This document shows, in pieces, positions 1 through 6,067 of a DNA stretch of 6,722 nucleotides. Source of the stretch: Propionibacteriaceae bacterium (GTDB taxonomy: Bacteria; Actinomycetota; Actinomycetes; Propionibacteriales; Propionibacteriaceae); NCBI GenBank assembly GCA_003153855.1, contig PMBM01000024.1, positions 3,403 through 10,124 of the forward strand, read 5' to 3'. How positions within the stretch are numbered: the first letter of the stretch is position 1; every line of letters begins with the position of its first letter. The position numbers were made by a program, and so were the translations under genes. Below the pieces are notes generated by a model. It had not been told where the DNA came from, searched no databases, and was given only the letters and a program-made list of their open reading frames with translations.

Positions 1-308
1 CCGATGAGGTACAGCTGTCCCCCGGCCGACGTGGCCGAGACGATGCGAGCGCTGGCCGCGTACGGCTCCGACGGTACGAGCGGGACCGTCTCACCCGTCG
101 CCATCACCACGGACGGCCCCGTGTCCGACAAGTCCGTCCCCGCCACAACAAGGCCGGACTCCGAGACAGCAAGCGCGGCCGGTACGACGCCGGCAGGCGT
201 CACGTCCAGCCAGGTGACCCGTACGTCGAGGGGTGGTGGCTGTACGCAGCCGGCCAGCATCACGGCGCCCACCAACGCCCCGGCCAGGCGAGCGCGCGAC
301 CCCGACAT
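1..308 (-). CDS. Secreted lipoprotein of unknown function, N-terminal part (cut by left edge)
   Basis: This is the first 102 codons of a minus-strand gene that runs off the window. The start is the ATG at 306-308, only two bases after the stop of the serine hydrolase, so the two are probably co-transcribed and translationally coupled; I see no good Shine-Dalgarno before it. The N-terminus is a classic lipoprotein signal peptide: Arg at residues 5 and 7, a hydrophobic stretch at about 8-19, and lipobox L18-A-G-C21. Cys21 would be the lipidated residue, anchoring the protein outside the membrane. The mature part begins with a short Pro-rich linker (VQPPP), then short beta-type segments rich in V, T, S and G (for example SGLVVAGTD, GQLYLIG). 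Such spacing is typical of beta-propeller or other all-beta exported domains, but I do not recognise a family. Lipoprotein status is well supported; the function is unknown. Confidence 0.8.
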   Translation of the reverse strand, partial: MSGSRARLAGALVGAVMLAGCVQPPPLDVRVTWLDVTPAGVVPAALAVSESGLVVAGTDLSDTGPSVVMATGETVPLVPSEPYAASARIVSATSAGGQLYLI

Positions 309-310
309 GG

Positions 311-1807
311 CTAGCCGGCCAGCCACACGGTCAAGCCGTAGAAGGCGCCGGCGGCCAGCAGTCCGGTCACGACAGGGAGTACCAGCCGACGTGGTGACGG
401 GAACCCTCGGTCCACTCCGAGGAGCGGGGCTGCGAACACGGAAGCGGACGCGAGGGCCCATCCCCAGGCAGGAAGGTTCTGCCAGGGCAGGAACGCCACC
501 GCGAGGACGAGCCCGGCCTGTGCGGCGGCGGCCACCGCGACTCCGACGATCCGACGCCGGAGCCGCGACGCCATCAGCACGCACCACACCGCCACGACGC
601 ATGCCAGCGCGGCGATCCCCGGCACCGGCGTGCTCGCGGACGCGACCGGCGCCCGGGGCTCGATCAGCTTCGCGCCGAGGGGATCGACCGAGGCGTCACT
701 GTTGCCGAGGACCGCCACGGCGCGCTTACGTGCCATGTCGATCCGCAGCACCGACGAGAACCCCGGCACGGACCCGTTGTGCCAGACCGAGACGCCCCCG
801 GAGGTGGTCGTGACCACCCAGCCGAGACCGATCGAGTCCGTCGCCGAGATGTCGTACCGCGGCGTCATCGCCCACGACCCGATCTCCCGACCGCTGAGAA
901 CCCACCGGGCGAACGACGCGAGATCGTTGAGCGTCGAGAATGTGGCTGTGCCCGCCGGGTAGTAGCTCGGACCCACCGAGTACGGAGCCGCCATCCCGTT
1001 GGCCAGGCTGCCGACAGCAGCCGCGTCGGGGACGTCGGCGATGCTCGGGACGAACACCGTGTGCGTCATTCCCGCAGGTTTCAGCACGCGCTCGGTGACC
1101 AGTCCCGTCCAGGACGGCGCCCCGGCCGCCTTGGCCAGGGCGTAGCCCAGCAGCGCGAAGCCCAGGTTGGAGTATGCGTAGGTGCCGCGGTCGGTGATCA
1201 CCAGCCCGGCAGCCTGGGTGATGACGTCGTCCTGGGTGATGGCCTCGACGTCGGCGTCACCGGATCCCTCGTAGCCCTGGCTCGCCGCCGCGTCCGCGTA
1301 GGCGGGCAGGCCCGATCGGTGCGTCGCCAGCTCCTCGAGCGTCACGCCGCCGGCAGGGCTGCCGCTGAGCTGCGGCAGGTACGTGTCCAACGTGTCCTGC
1401 AGTCCGACCTCGCCCCGGTTCACCGCATCGGCCAGCATCAGCCCGGTGAACAGCTTCGTGATCGAGCCGATCTCGAACATCGTGGTGTTCGTCGGCGCCA
1501 GGCCGAGGCCGCTGTTCCCGAGGCCGGCCCATCGATCCTGGGAGCTGGACACCGTGATGACCGCGAGACCGTGGAAACCCGCCGTGGACCGGTTCGTGCC
1601 GTCAGCCCCGAGGATGGTCCGTACGCGGTCCGCCAACCGGGTGTCCCCGCTCGTCTGGAAGCCGAGATGCAGCGGCTCCCGGCCGATCGCGACCGCCACC
1701 AGCATGGCCACGGCGAGCGCGACCGCGCTCGTCAGGAGCGCGGCGCCGCGGGGCGTGGTCAGCCATCGCAGGCGCGAACTCGACGCGTGCGCCGTAGCGG
1801 TGCCCAT
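311..1807 (-). CDS. Membrane-anchored serine hydrolase, beta-lactamase/PBP class C (S12) family
   Basis: A 498-residue protein with the active-site set of the class C beta-lactamase/DD-peptidase (peptidase S12) superfamily: S115-I-T-K118 (nucleophile serine and general base lysine), Y212-S-N214, and H343-N-G345 in the place of the KTG box. Supporting family landmarks are THRSGLPAY at 162-170 and the LKPAGMTHT segment at 242-250. A transmembrane segment at about 22-41 precedes the catalytic domain (about 75-370). The C-terminus adds roughly four hydrophobic spans, near 396-413, 420-440, 446-464 and 474-496. The catalytic domain should face outside, acting on peptidoglycan peptides, D-amino-acid peptides or esters; the substrate cannot be told from sequence. 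The ATG at 1805-1807 has a strong AAGGAG five bases upstream. A lipoprotein gene follows two bases after the stop. Related proteins include the many actinobacterial 'serine hydrolase' paralogues. Confidence 0.93.
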   Translation of the reverse strand: MGTATAHASSSRLRWLTTPRGAALLTSAVALAVAMLVAVAIGREPLHLGFQTSGDTRLADRVRTILGADGTNRSTAGFHGLAVITVSSSQDRWAGLGNSGLGLAPTNTTMFEIGSITKLFTGLMLADAVNRGEVGLQDTLDTYLPQLSGSPAGGVTLEELATHRSGLPAYADAAASQGYEGSGDADVEAITQDDVITQAAGLVITDRGTYAYSNLGFALLGYALAKAAGAPSWTGLVTERVLKPAGMTHTVFVPSIADVPDAAAVGSLANGMAAPYSVGPSYYPAGTATFSTLNDLASFARWVLSGREIGSWAMTPRYDISATDSIGLGWVVTTTSGGVSVWHNGSVPGFSSVLRIDMARKRAVAVLGNSDASVDPLGAKLIEPRAPVASASTPVPGIAALACVVAVWCVLMASRLRRRIVGVAVAAAAQAGLVLAVAFLPWQNLPAWGWALASASVFAAPLLGVDRGFPSPRRLVLPVVTGLLAAGAFYGLTVWLAG

Positions 1808-1812
1808 GGCGG

Positions 1813-1818
1813 CTCCTT
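1813..1818 (-). promoter_or_regulatory. Ribosome binding site of the serine hydrolase gene
   Basis: AAGGAG on the minus strand, five bases before the ATG at 1807. It fixes the start of the hydrolase; there is no competing start nearby with a comparable site. Confidence 0.8.
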
Positions 1819-1831
1819 CGAGGAATGCCTC

Positions 1832-1859
1832 AGCCTATTTGCCCTCACCTCACGTCCAA
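1832..1859 (-). promoter_or_regulatory. Candidate sigma-70-type promoter for the serine hydrolase-lipoprotein unit
   Basis: On the minus strand a -35-like TTGGAC (1859-1854) is followed after 16 bases by TAGGCT (1837-1832), which fits the actinobacterial -10 pattern TANNNT. Transcription would begin near 1825, giving a leader of under 20 bases that still contains the AAGGAG site. The -35 element is imperfect and overlaps a small inverted repeat (CACGT, 8-base loop, ACGTG, at 1851-1868) that could bind a regulator. This is pattern matching only. Confidence 0.4.
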
Positions 1860-1912
1860 CAACACGTGGCGTGGCAAGTTCGATGCCGAGGTCTTTCCCG
1901 AGGGGTCGCCGG

Positions 1913-2368
1913 TCAGGCTGCCGACTCCACCCCCTCCGGTGCCCCCACCCCCTCCGGTGACTCCGCCGCCTCCGGTTCTGTCACCTCGGGCCCGGGCTCC
2001 GGGGTCGCGATGACGCGGTTCACCCGACGGAACGCGGACGTTCCCCGGTTGAGGTCGTGGCCGATGGTCATCGCCTCGATCACGAGGCGCTCGTGCAGGA
2101 CACCGTTGGTGTCGGTCCACGAACGGGTTCTCAGTCGTCCCGAGACGATGATCGGCTCGCCCTTGCCCAGGCTGGACGTCGCGTTGTCGGCCAGCCCTCG
2201 GAAGCACTCAACGCCGATCCAGGTCGTCGTCTGGTCGTGCCACTCGCCGTCCCGGTACACCCGCGGCGTGCAGGCCATCCGGAACGACGCGGTCGTCAGC
2301 CCCGTACGTGTCACCCGGTGTTCGACCTCGCTGCCGACGTTGCCGGTCATGGTCACAGTCATCTCCAT
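1913..2368 (-). CDS. ssb: Single-stranded DNA-binding protein, short SsbB-like paralogue
   Basis: A 151-residue SSB that would bind and protect single-stranded DNA during replication, recombination or segregation. The OB fold covers about residues 3-110, with recognisable SSB segments: TVTMTGNVG at the N-terminus, ASFRMACTPRVY at 27-38, W50-IGVECF, and the EPIIVSGRLRTRSW segment at 71-84. Aromatic W50, F56 and W84 sit where DNA-stacking aromatics lie in other SSBs. The tail (from about 120) is short, Pro/Glu/Ala-rich and ends ESAA. It lacks the acidic DDDIPF-type tip through which housekeeping SSBs recruit partners, and has three hexapeptides of form PExxxx at 132-149. Length and missing tip resemble the second Streptomyces SSB, SsbB, more than the main SsbA. 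The ATG at 2366-2368 is chosen for its AAGGGA site six bases upstream; an in-frame ATG at 2435-2437 lacks one. It stands alone between two intergenic gaps. Confidence 0.93.
   Translation of the reverse strand: MEMTVTMTGNVGSEVEHRVTRTGLTTASFRMACTPRVYRDGEWHDQTTTWIGVECFRGLADNATSSLGKGEPIIVSGRLRTRSWTDTNGVLHERLVIEAMTIGHDLNRGTSAFRRVNRVIATPEPGPEVTEPEAAESPEGVGAPEGVESAA
1927..1977 (-). repeat. Three 18-bp direct repeats encoding the SSB tail hexapeptides
   Basis: The plus strand reads CCACCCCCTCCGGTG at 1927-1941 and again at 1945-1959, with a diverged third copy (CCGCCGCCTCCGGTT) at 1963-1977. The 18-bp period is in frame and encodes PEAAES, PEGVGA and PEGVES in the tail of SSB. This is a typical source of length change by slippage. 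Confidence 0.8.
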
Positions 2369-2374
2369 GATGAA

Positions 2375-2380
2375 TCCCTT
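2375..2380 (-). promoter_or_regulatory. Ribosome binding site of ssb
   Basis: AAGGGA on the minus strand lies six bases before the ATG at 2368. It decides between this start, the in-frame ATG two codons further in (2362, spacing 12), and the upstream ATG at 2437, which has no usable site. Confidence 0.65.
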
Positions 2381-2441
2381 CTCTCGATTCACCCCTGACC
2401 ATGTGCAGCCGCACCCTGGATTCGTCGTCGGATCCATCACC

Positions 2442-2469
2442 TGTGGACTACGCAACCGCCTGTGGACAA
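2442..2469 (-). promoter_or_regulatory. Two DnaA-box-like 9-mers upstream of ssb
   Basis: On the minus strand 2469-2461 reads TTGTCCACA, an exact match to the DnaA box preferred in high-GC actinobacteria. 2450-2442 reads TAGTCCACA, one base different. Both face the same way, 19 bp apart, within a loose 19-bp direct repeat (2441-2459 and 2460-2478). They lie 74-101 bases upstream of the ssb start, so they could let DnaA regulate ssb. Two sites are too few for an origin. Binding is not shown. Confidence 0.5.
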
Positions 2470-2487
2470 CGCACCGCTGACGTCGCG

Positions 2488-2530
2488 CGCACAACCTCTC
2501 TGGTGCGCAAACCAGGTCACAACCGTTGTG
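2488..2530. repeat. Cluster of inverted repeats between the 20-bp array and ssb
   Basis: Three small symmetries are packed here. CACAAC-C-GTTGTG at 2518-2530 is a perfect odd palindrome whose right arm is the start of the first array unit. CTGGT-GCGCAA-ACCAG at 2500-2515 is a 5-bp inverted repeat with a 6-base loop. CGCACAACC at 2488-2496 is an inverted copy of the array core GGTTGTGCG. Together they look like operator half-sites or structured RNA; no family is recognised. Confidence 0.6.
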
Positions 2531-2619
2531 CGGGCACTCGAATGGTTGTGCGGGCACTCGAATGGTTGTGCGGGCACTCGAATGGTTGTGCGGGCACACG
2601 AAGGGTTGTGCGGAGCCGC
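2521..2619. repeat. Tandem array of a 20-bp repeat with internal palindrome (about 4.6 copies)
   Basis: Plus-strand units start at 2521, 2541, 2561, 2581 and 2601. Units 2 and 3 are identical: AATGGTTGTGCGGGCACTCG. Unit 1 differs in two bases (AACCG...), unit 4 in one (CACACG), and unit 5 is only kept over its first half. Each of the first four contains GTGC-GG-GCAC (2528-2537, then every 20 bp); unit 4 extends it to TGTGC-GG-GCACA. Unit 5 has GCGG-AG-CCGC at the matching place. The array begins 11 bases downstream of the second GTPase stop and ends before the ssb upstream region. The period is not a multiple of three, so it is not a coding repeat, and no spacers are present, so it is not CRISPR. 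Confidence 0.9.
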
Positions 2620-2630
2620 GCCCACGACGC

Positions 2631-4235
2631 TCAGCGCAGCTGCTTGAGCGCATCCCGAGCACGGTCCCGGCGCGCCAGCTCGGCGTCGACAGGCCCGATC
2701 ACGTACCGGCTGGTCACCTGCGCGATTCCCCTTGTCAGCTCGCGGTCTGCGCGTGACGCATGGCTGCGGGCACCGATCTCGACACCGACACGACTCAGCA
2801 GCGCGACGAGGATCCCGGCGGCGACGCCTCCCAGAGCCAGCACGGTCGGCAGCCCGAGGTTTCCGACCTTGGGCACCGGCAAAGCAGGCAGTGCGAAGTA
2901 CGAGACCAGGAGGAAGTTGAGGAGCAACCACCCGGCACCCACGAGGGTCGTCAGCAGTACGAGCCACTGCAGCACGCGTACCACCGTCCACCACCCGTTG
3001 CCGCGATCGGTCGCCAGGTCGGTCGTCGCGATCGCGCGATCGAGATGGTCCGGGAGCAGCGTCTCCTCGGACCGTGCCGCCGCCAGTACAGAGTCCTGCC
3101 ACCCACGGGGCAACCCTTCGGCGGACTCCGTAGCCAGAGCTCGTACGGCGCTGTCCACACGCGCCTTCGCCACCCCCTGCGCCACGGGGACCGAGGTCCG
3201 GTTCACCCGACCGGGCTCGATCGCCTTGTTCTTCTTCGTCGAGAGCACGTCGAGGTGCAGCGCACGCAGCGGGTCCGGCCGGAACCGCGCGAGCCAGGCG
3301 ACGACCGGCCACCCGGTCGCGATGCCGCCGCGGTGGCGCCACGACTTCTTCACCGCTTCGACGACCACCGGAACTCCTGCCGCCACGGCCAGCGTGCGGT
3401 TGAGGTGGGCCGCGCGCTTCTTCGGCACACCCTCGGCGTCGGCATCCCCCAGCTCCGGCGCGAGCGCCTCGGCGGCGCCCGTCACGTCCCCGGCGAGCCG
3501 CTTGGCCGCCGTCTGCTTGCCCTTGATGAGCGTCACCAGCTCCGCACGGAGGTCGGCCACCCCCTCGCCCGTCACTGCCGACACCGTCACCAGCCGGGCG
3601 TCCGCGAGACCCTCGGCGTCCAGCAACCGCCTGAGGTCGGAGACCATGCCTGGCTGAAGCTGCTCGGTCACGCGGTCGATCTGGTTCAGGGCGATCACCA
3701 TGACGTCGGCGTGCGCCGCCAGCGGCTTGAGGTAGCGGTCGTGGAGCGCCGCGTCGGCGTACTTCTGCGGGTCGACGACCCACACGAACTGGTCGACGAG
3801 CTCGACGAGCCGGTCGACGATCTCACGGTGCGCCTGCTGGGTCGAGTCGTGGTCAGGCAGGTCGAGGAGGATCAACCCGGACAGGTCCTCGGCACCGGTC
3901 ACGAGGTGACGTCGCGGTACGTCCAGCCAGTCCAGCAGGTCGCTCTGCTCCTCGCCGAACACGGCGGCCATCGCCGCCGCTGTGGTGGGCCGCCGTACGC
4001 CCGGCTCGGCCAGCTTCGTGCCGGACAGCGCGTTGAACAGCGACGACTTGCCCGACCCAGTCGCACCCGCCAGAGCGACGATCGTCACGTCTCCCGAGAA
4101 CGCCAGCCTGCCGTTGACCCGGCCCAGGATCGCGTCGATACGAGACTCGACGTCGGGGTCGATGCGTCCGCGGGCGGCGTCCATGGCCGTGCGAAGGGCC
4201 GCCAGCCGTTCCGGGAGCGCCGAACGCTTCTTCAC
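2631..4235 (-). CDS. Membrane-associated dynamin-like GTPase, second of pair (YfjP/DynB-like)
   Basis: A 534-residue P-loop GTPase with all five G motifs readable: G1 GATGSGKS at 57-64, G2 threonines in RPTT (82-85), G3 D125-L-P-D-H-D, G4 N184-Q-I-D187 and G5 SAV at about 219-221. Unlike Era or translational GTPases, the G domain is followed by a long, mostly helical region (about 240-415) and a hydrophobic hairpin, near 420-447 and 461-480, with a basic/acidic helix after it. This is the layout of bacterial dynamin-like proteins that sit on the membrane. The start is GTG at 4233-4235, overlapping the stop of the upstream GTPase (GTGA), with GAGG seven bases before it; the two are surely co-translated and may form a hetero-oligomer. 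Automated names for such proteins vary (YfjP family, Era-like or 50S-binding GTPase). A role in membrane remodelling or septation is inferred from Streptomyces DynA/DynB; a ribosomal role seems unlikely given the membrane hairpin. Confidence 0.88.
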   Translation of the reverse strand: MKKRSALPERLAALRTAMDAARGRIDPDVESRIDAILGRVNGRLAFSGDVTIVALAGATGSGKSSLFNALSGTKLAEPGVRRPTTAAAMAAVFGEEQSDLLDWLDVPRRHLVTGAEDLSGLILLDLPDHDSTQQAHREIVDRLVELVDQFVWVVDPQKYADAALHDRYLKPLAAHADVMVIALNQIDRVTEQLQPGMVSDLRRLLDAEGLADARLVTVSAVTGEGVADLRAELVTLIKGKQTAAKRLAGDVTGAAEALAPELGDADAEGVPKKRAAHLNRTLAVAAGVPVVVEAVKKSWRHRGGIATGWPVVAWLARFRPDPLRALHLDVLSTKKNKAIEPGRVNRTSVPVAQGVAKARVDSAVRALATESAEGLPRGWQDSVLAAARSEETLLPDHLDRAIATTDLATDRGNGWWTVVRVLQWLVLLTTLVGAGWLLLNFLLVSYFALPALPVPKVGNLGLPTVLALGGVAAGILVALLSRVGVEIGARSHASRADRELTRGIAQVTSRYVIGPVDAELARRDRARDALKQLR

Positions 4236-6058
4236 CGGAGCACCTCGCCCTCGACGACCTCGGCCGTCGGCGCATCCACCTGCTGCAGCTCGATCTGCTC
4301 TCGCCGTGGCTCCTCGATCTCGGGCAGCTCTCCCGCACCGACCGCGGTCAGGCCGAGCTGGTGCATCTCGGCGACGCGGCCGTCGTCGGCGCTGCGAGCA
4401 GCGGTACGGATCCGTTCCGCCTGCTCCGCATCGACGCCCACGGCATCGAGCGCTGCATGGAACCGGGACAGCTCACCGGCCAGCAGACCTTCGACCCTCG
4501 CGTCGAGGTCGTCCTTCGCCTTCTTGGCCAGCCTGCGGACAGCGTCGTCGCCGAACACGGCCTCCAGTACGCGCTGGGCCAGCACCGCCGTACCGCCCGC
4601 GACGCCCACTTCCGCTCCGACAAGGCCGCCCGTATGGGCGAACGCCACGAGCATCAGCGCCACGCCGACACCGTTGACGCCGAAAGCGGCGATCCGCGCC
4701 TTCGTACGGCGCCCTGATCCCTCGTCGCTCACGAGCTCCATCACGTCGCCCTGCCAGGCCCTGATCGCGCGGGCGGCACGGGACGGGTAGTCCTCCGACA
4801 CGCGCCGCAGGTCGGCCCCCGCGCGGTCGAGCAGCATCCGCCCTGCAGGGTTCGCGCGCCAGGCCGCCTCCGCACGCTCGGCTGCCTTCTCGCCCTCCTC
4901 GCGCAGCAGCGCCTCGAGCCCGGACTCGACGGCCACCGCGACGTCACCCGCACCCTTCGGCTCGCCCTTGATGGCGGCCCAGATCCGGTCGCGCAGCCAG
5001 CCGATCTTCTGCTCCAACGCCCGGAAGAACTCCCCCGTACCGACGAAGTCGTGCCAGCGCGCCAGCACCTCGCCACGCAGCAGCGTGCCGTCGGCCGACT
5101 GGACGTTCACCGTCCGTACAGCCTCCTCGTACGACGCATTCGCGTCGGCCCGCAGCTGGTCGAGCGCCTCGAGCTGGTCGTCGACGGCCTGTGCGATGTC
5201 CGGCGCCTGGCGGGTGAGCGACCCGATCGCCCCGTCGAGCGTCTGCATGACGACGCGCGCGCGGGTGTTCTGGTCGGCCGCCAGCGCCGCGAGCCACCCG
5301 CGGATCGGCGCGACCGCGGAGTCGGGCAGCAGTCCGTCCGCGTCGGTCGTCGTCTCGGGTACGGCGAACAGCGGCGAGGACGCCAGCCCGCGCTCGGTCA
5401 TCATCTGCCCCAGGTGCGGAGGCACCTCGGCCATCGCCGCCGGAGGCACCCGGTCCACGACGACCGCCACGGCAGCGCTGCGGTCGACGGCGCTCGCGAG
5501 GTAGTCCCAGGGCACGGCGTCCGCGTACCGGGCGGCGCTCGTCACGAACAGCCAGAGGTCGGCGGCCGACAGCAGCTGTGCGGCGAGGCGGCGGTTCTCG
5601 ACGACGACCGAGTCGATGTCGGGGGCGTCGAGCACGGCCAGGCCGCGCGGCAACGTCGGTTCCGGGACCAGGTGCAGCGACCTCGTGTCGTCGCTCGACG
5701 AGCTCGCGCGCAGGAGGCCCGGCAGGATCCGCTCGTCGGTGAACCAGCGGGCGTCGTCCGGGTGGAACACGAGCACGGGCGACTTCGTCGTGGGCCGGAT
5801 CACTCCCGGCTTCGTCACGACGCGGCCGATCAGGGAGTTCACGAGCGTCGACTTGCCCGCGCCGGTCGAGCCGCCGACGACGGCGAGGAGCGGCGCCTCG
5901 ATACGGGAGAGTCTCGGCAGCACGTAGTCGTCGAGCTGCTTGGCGGAGTCGCGTGACACCCCGGTGAGCTCGGCCGCGTGGGGCAGCGGCAACGGCAGTC
6001 GCACGGATGCCAGCGCGTCCCGCAGATCGGTCAACGCGCTGGTCAGCGGACTGGCCAT
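4232..6058 (-). CDS. Membrane-associated dynamin-like GTPase, first of pair (DynA-like)
   Basis: A 608-residue P-loop NTPase with G1 GSTGAGKS at 63-70, G2 threonines in RPTT (88-91) and G3 D144-A-P-D-I-D-S150. The G4 position reads VVVDRVPP (198-205), so the usual N/T-K-x-D guanine-recognition motif is degenerate; D202 may be its remnant, and base specificity may be relaxed. Residues about 265-450 are charged and helical with coiled-coil character (for example EALLREEGEKAAERAEAA). They are followed by a hydrophobic segment at about 455-494 able to enter a membrane, another helical stretch, and an acidic tail. This matches bacterial dynamin-like proteins. The start is ATG at 6056-6058, with AGGAGG just three bases away and overlapping the stop of the protease gene; no better start is seen. 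The last four bases overlap the next GTPase. In Streptomyces, adjacent DynA and DynB stabilise FtsZ rings during sporulation septation; equivalence here is inference from layout. Confidence 0.87.
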   Translation of the reverse strand: MASPLTSALTDLRDALASVRLPLPLPHAAELTGVSRDSAKQLDDYVLPRLSRIEAPLLAVVGGSTGAGKSTLVNSLIGRVVTKPGVIRPTTKSPVLVFHPDDARWFTDERILPGLLRASSSSDDTRSLHLVPEPTLPRGLAVLDAPDIDSVVVENRRLAAQLLSAADLWLFVTSAARYADAVPWDYLASAVDRSAAVAVVVDRVPPAAMAEVPPHLGQMMTERGLASSPLFAVPETTTDADGLLPDSAVAPIRGWLAALAADQNTRARVVMQTLDGAIGSLTRQAPDIAQAVDDQLEALDQLRADANASYEEAVRTVNVQSADGTLLRGEVLARWHDFVGTGEFFRALEQKIGWLRDRIWAAIKGEPKGAGDVAVAVESGLEALLREEGEKAAERAEAAWRANPAGRMLLDRAGADLRRVSEDYPSRAARAIRAWQGDVMELVSDEGSGRRTKARIAAFGVNGVGVALMLVAFAHTGGLVGAEVGVAGGTAVLAQRVLEAVFGDDAVRRLAKKAKDDLDARVEGLLAGELSRFHAALDAVGVDAEQAERIRTAARSADDGRVAEMHQLGLTAVGAGELPEIEEPRREQIELQQVDAPTAEVVEGEVLR

Positions 6059-6060
6059 GG

Positions 6061-6067
6061 CCCTCCT
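6061..6067 (-). promoter_or_regulatory. Shine-Dalgarno embedded in the stop codon of the protease gene
   Basis: On the minus strand TAGGAGGGCCATG contains the protease stop TAG (6068-6066), AGGAGG (6067-6062) and the GTPase ATG (6058). Ribosomes ending the protease sit on the initiation site of the GTPase, which suggests coupling. The three-base spacing from AGGAGG to ATG is shorter than usual. Confidence 0.7.

Noticed and set aside
779..1960. A 393-codon open frame on the plus strand
   Set aside because: It is antisense to the serine hydrolase, is Arg-rich and has no domain signal; the hydrolase on the other strand has all its active-site motifs.
2369..2437. N-terminal extension of SSB from the in-frame ATG at 2435-2437
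   Set aside because: There is no spaced Shine-Dalgarno before it, the 23 added residues do not look like SSB sequence, and the ATG at 2368 has a well-placed AAGGGA and gives the normal SSB N-terminus.
2521..2620. Possible small CRISPR array
   Set aside because: Units are 20 bp and directly abutting with no spacers, and there are no cas genes in the window.
2604..2626. Intrinsic terminator after the second GTPase
   Set aside because: The GC-rich inverted repeats here are short (4-5 bp) and no T-tract follows on the minus strand, so a canonical terminator cannot be supported.
2442..2630. Replication origin, given DnaA boxes and tandem repeats beside ssb
   Set aside because: Only two DnaA-like boxes are present, there is no AT-rich unwinding region, and dnaA, dnaN or recF are not nearby. 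A regulatory role is more likely.
2526..2756. Small plus-strand ORF covering the tandem array (Cys-containing repetitive peptide)
   Set aside because: The 20-bp period shifts frame at every unit, so it cannot have evolved as a peptide repeat, and the ORF runs into the 3' end of the GTPase gene on the other strand.
2760..4790. A 676-codon open frame on the plus strand
   Set aside because: It lies opposite both GTPase genes, its product is Arg/His/Gln-rich with no recognisable domain, and such antisense frames are expected in high-GC DNA. The minus-strand frames have complete motifs and ribosome binding sites.
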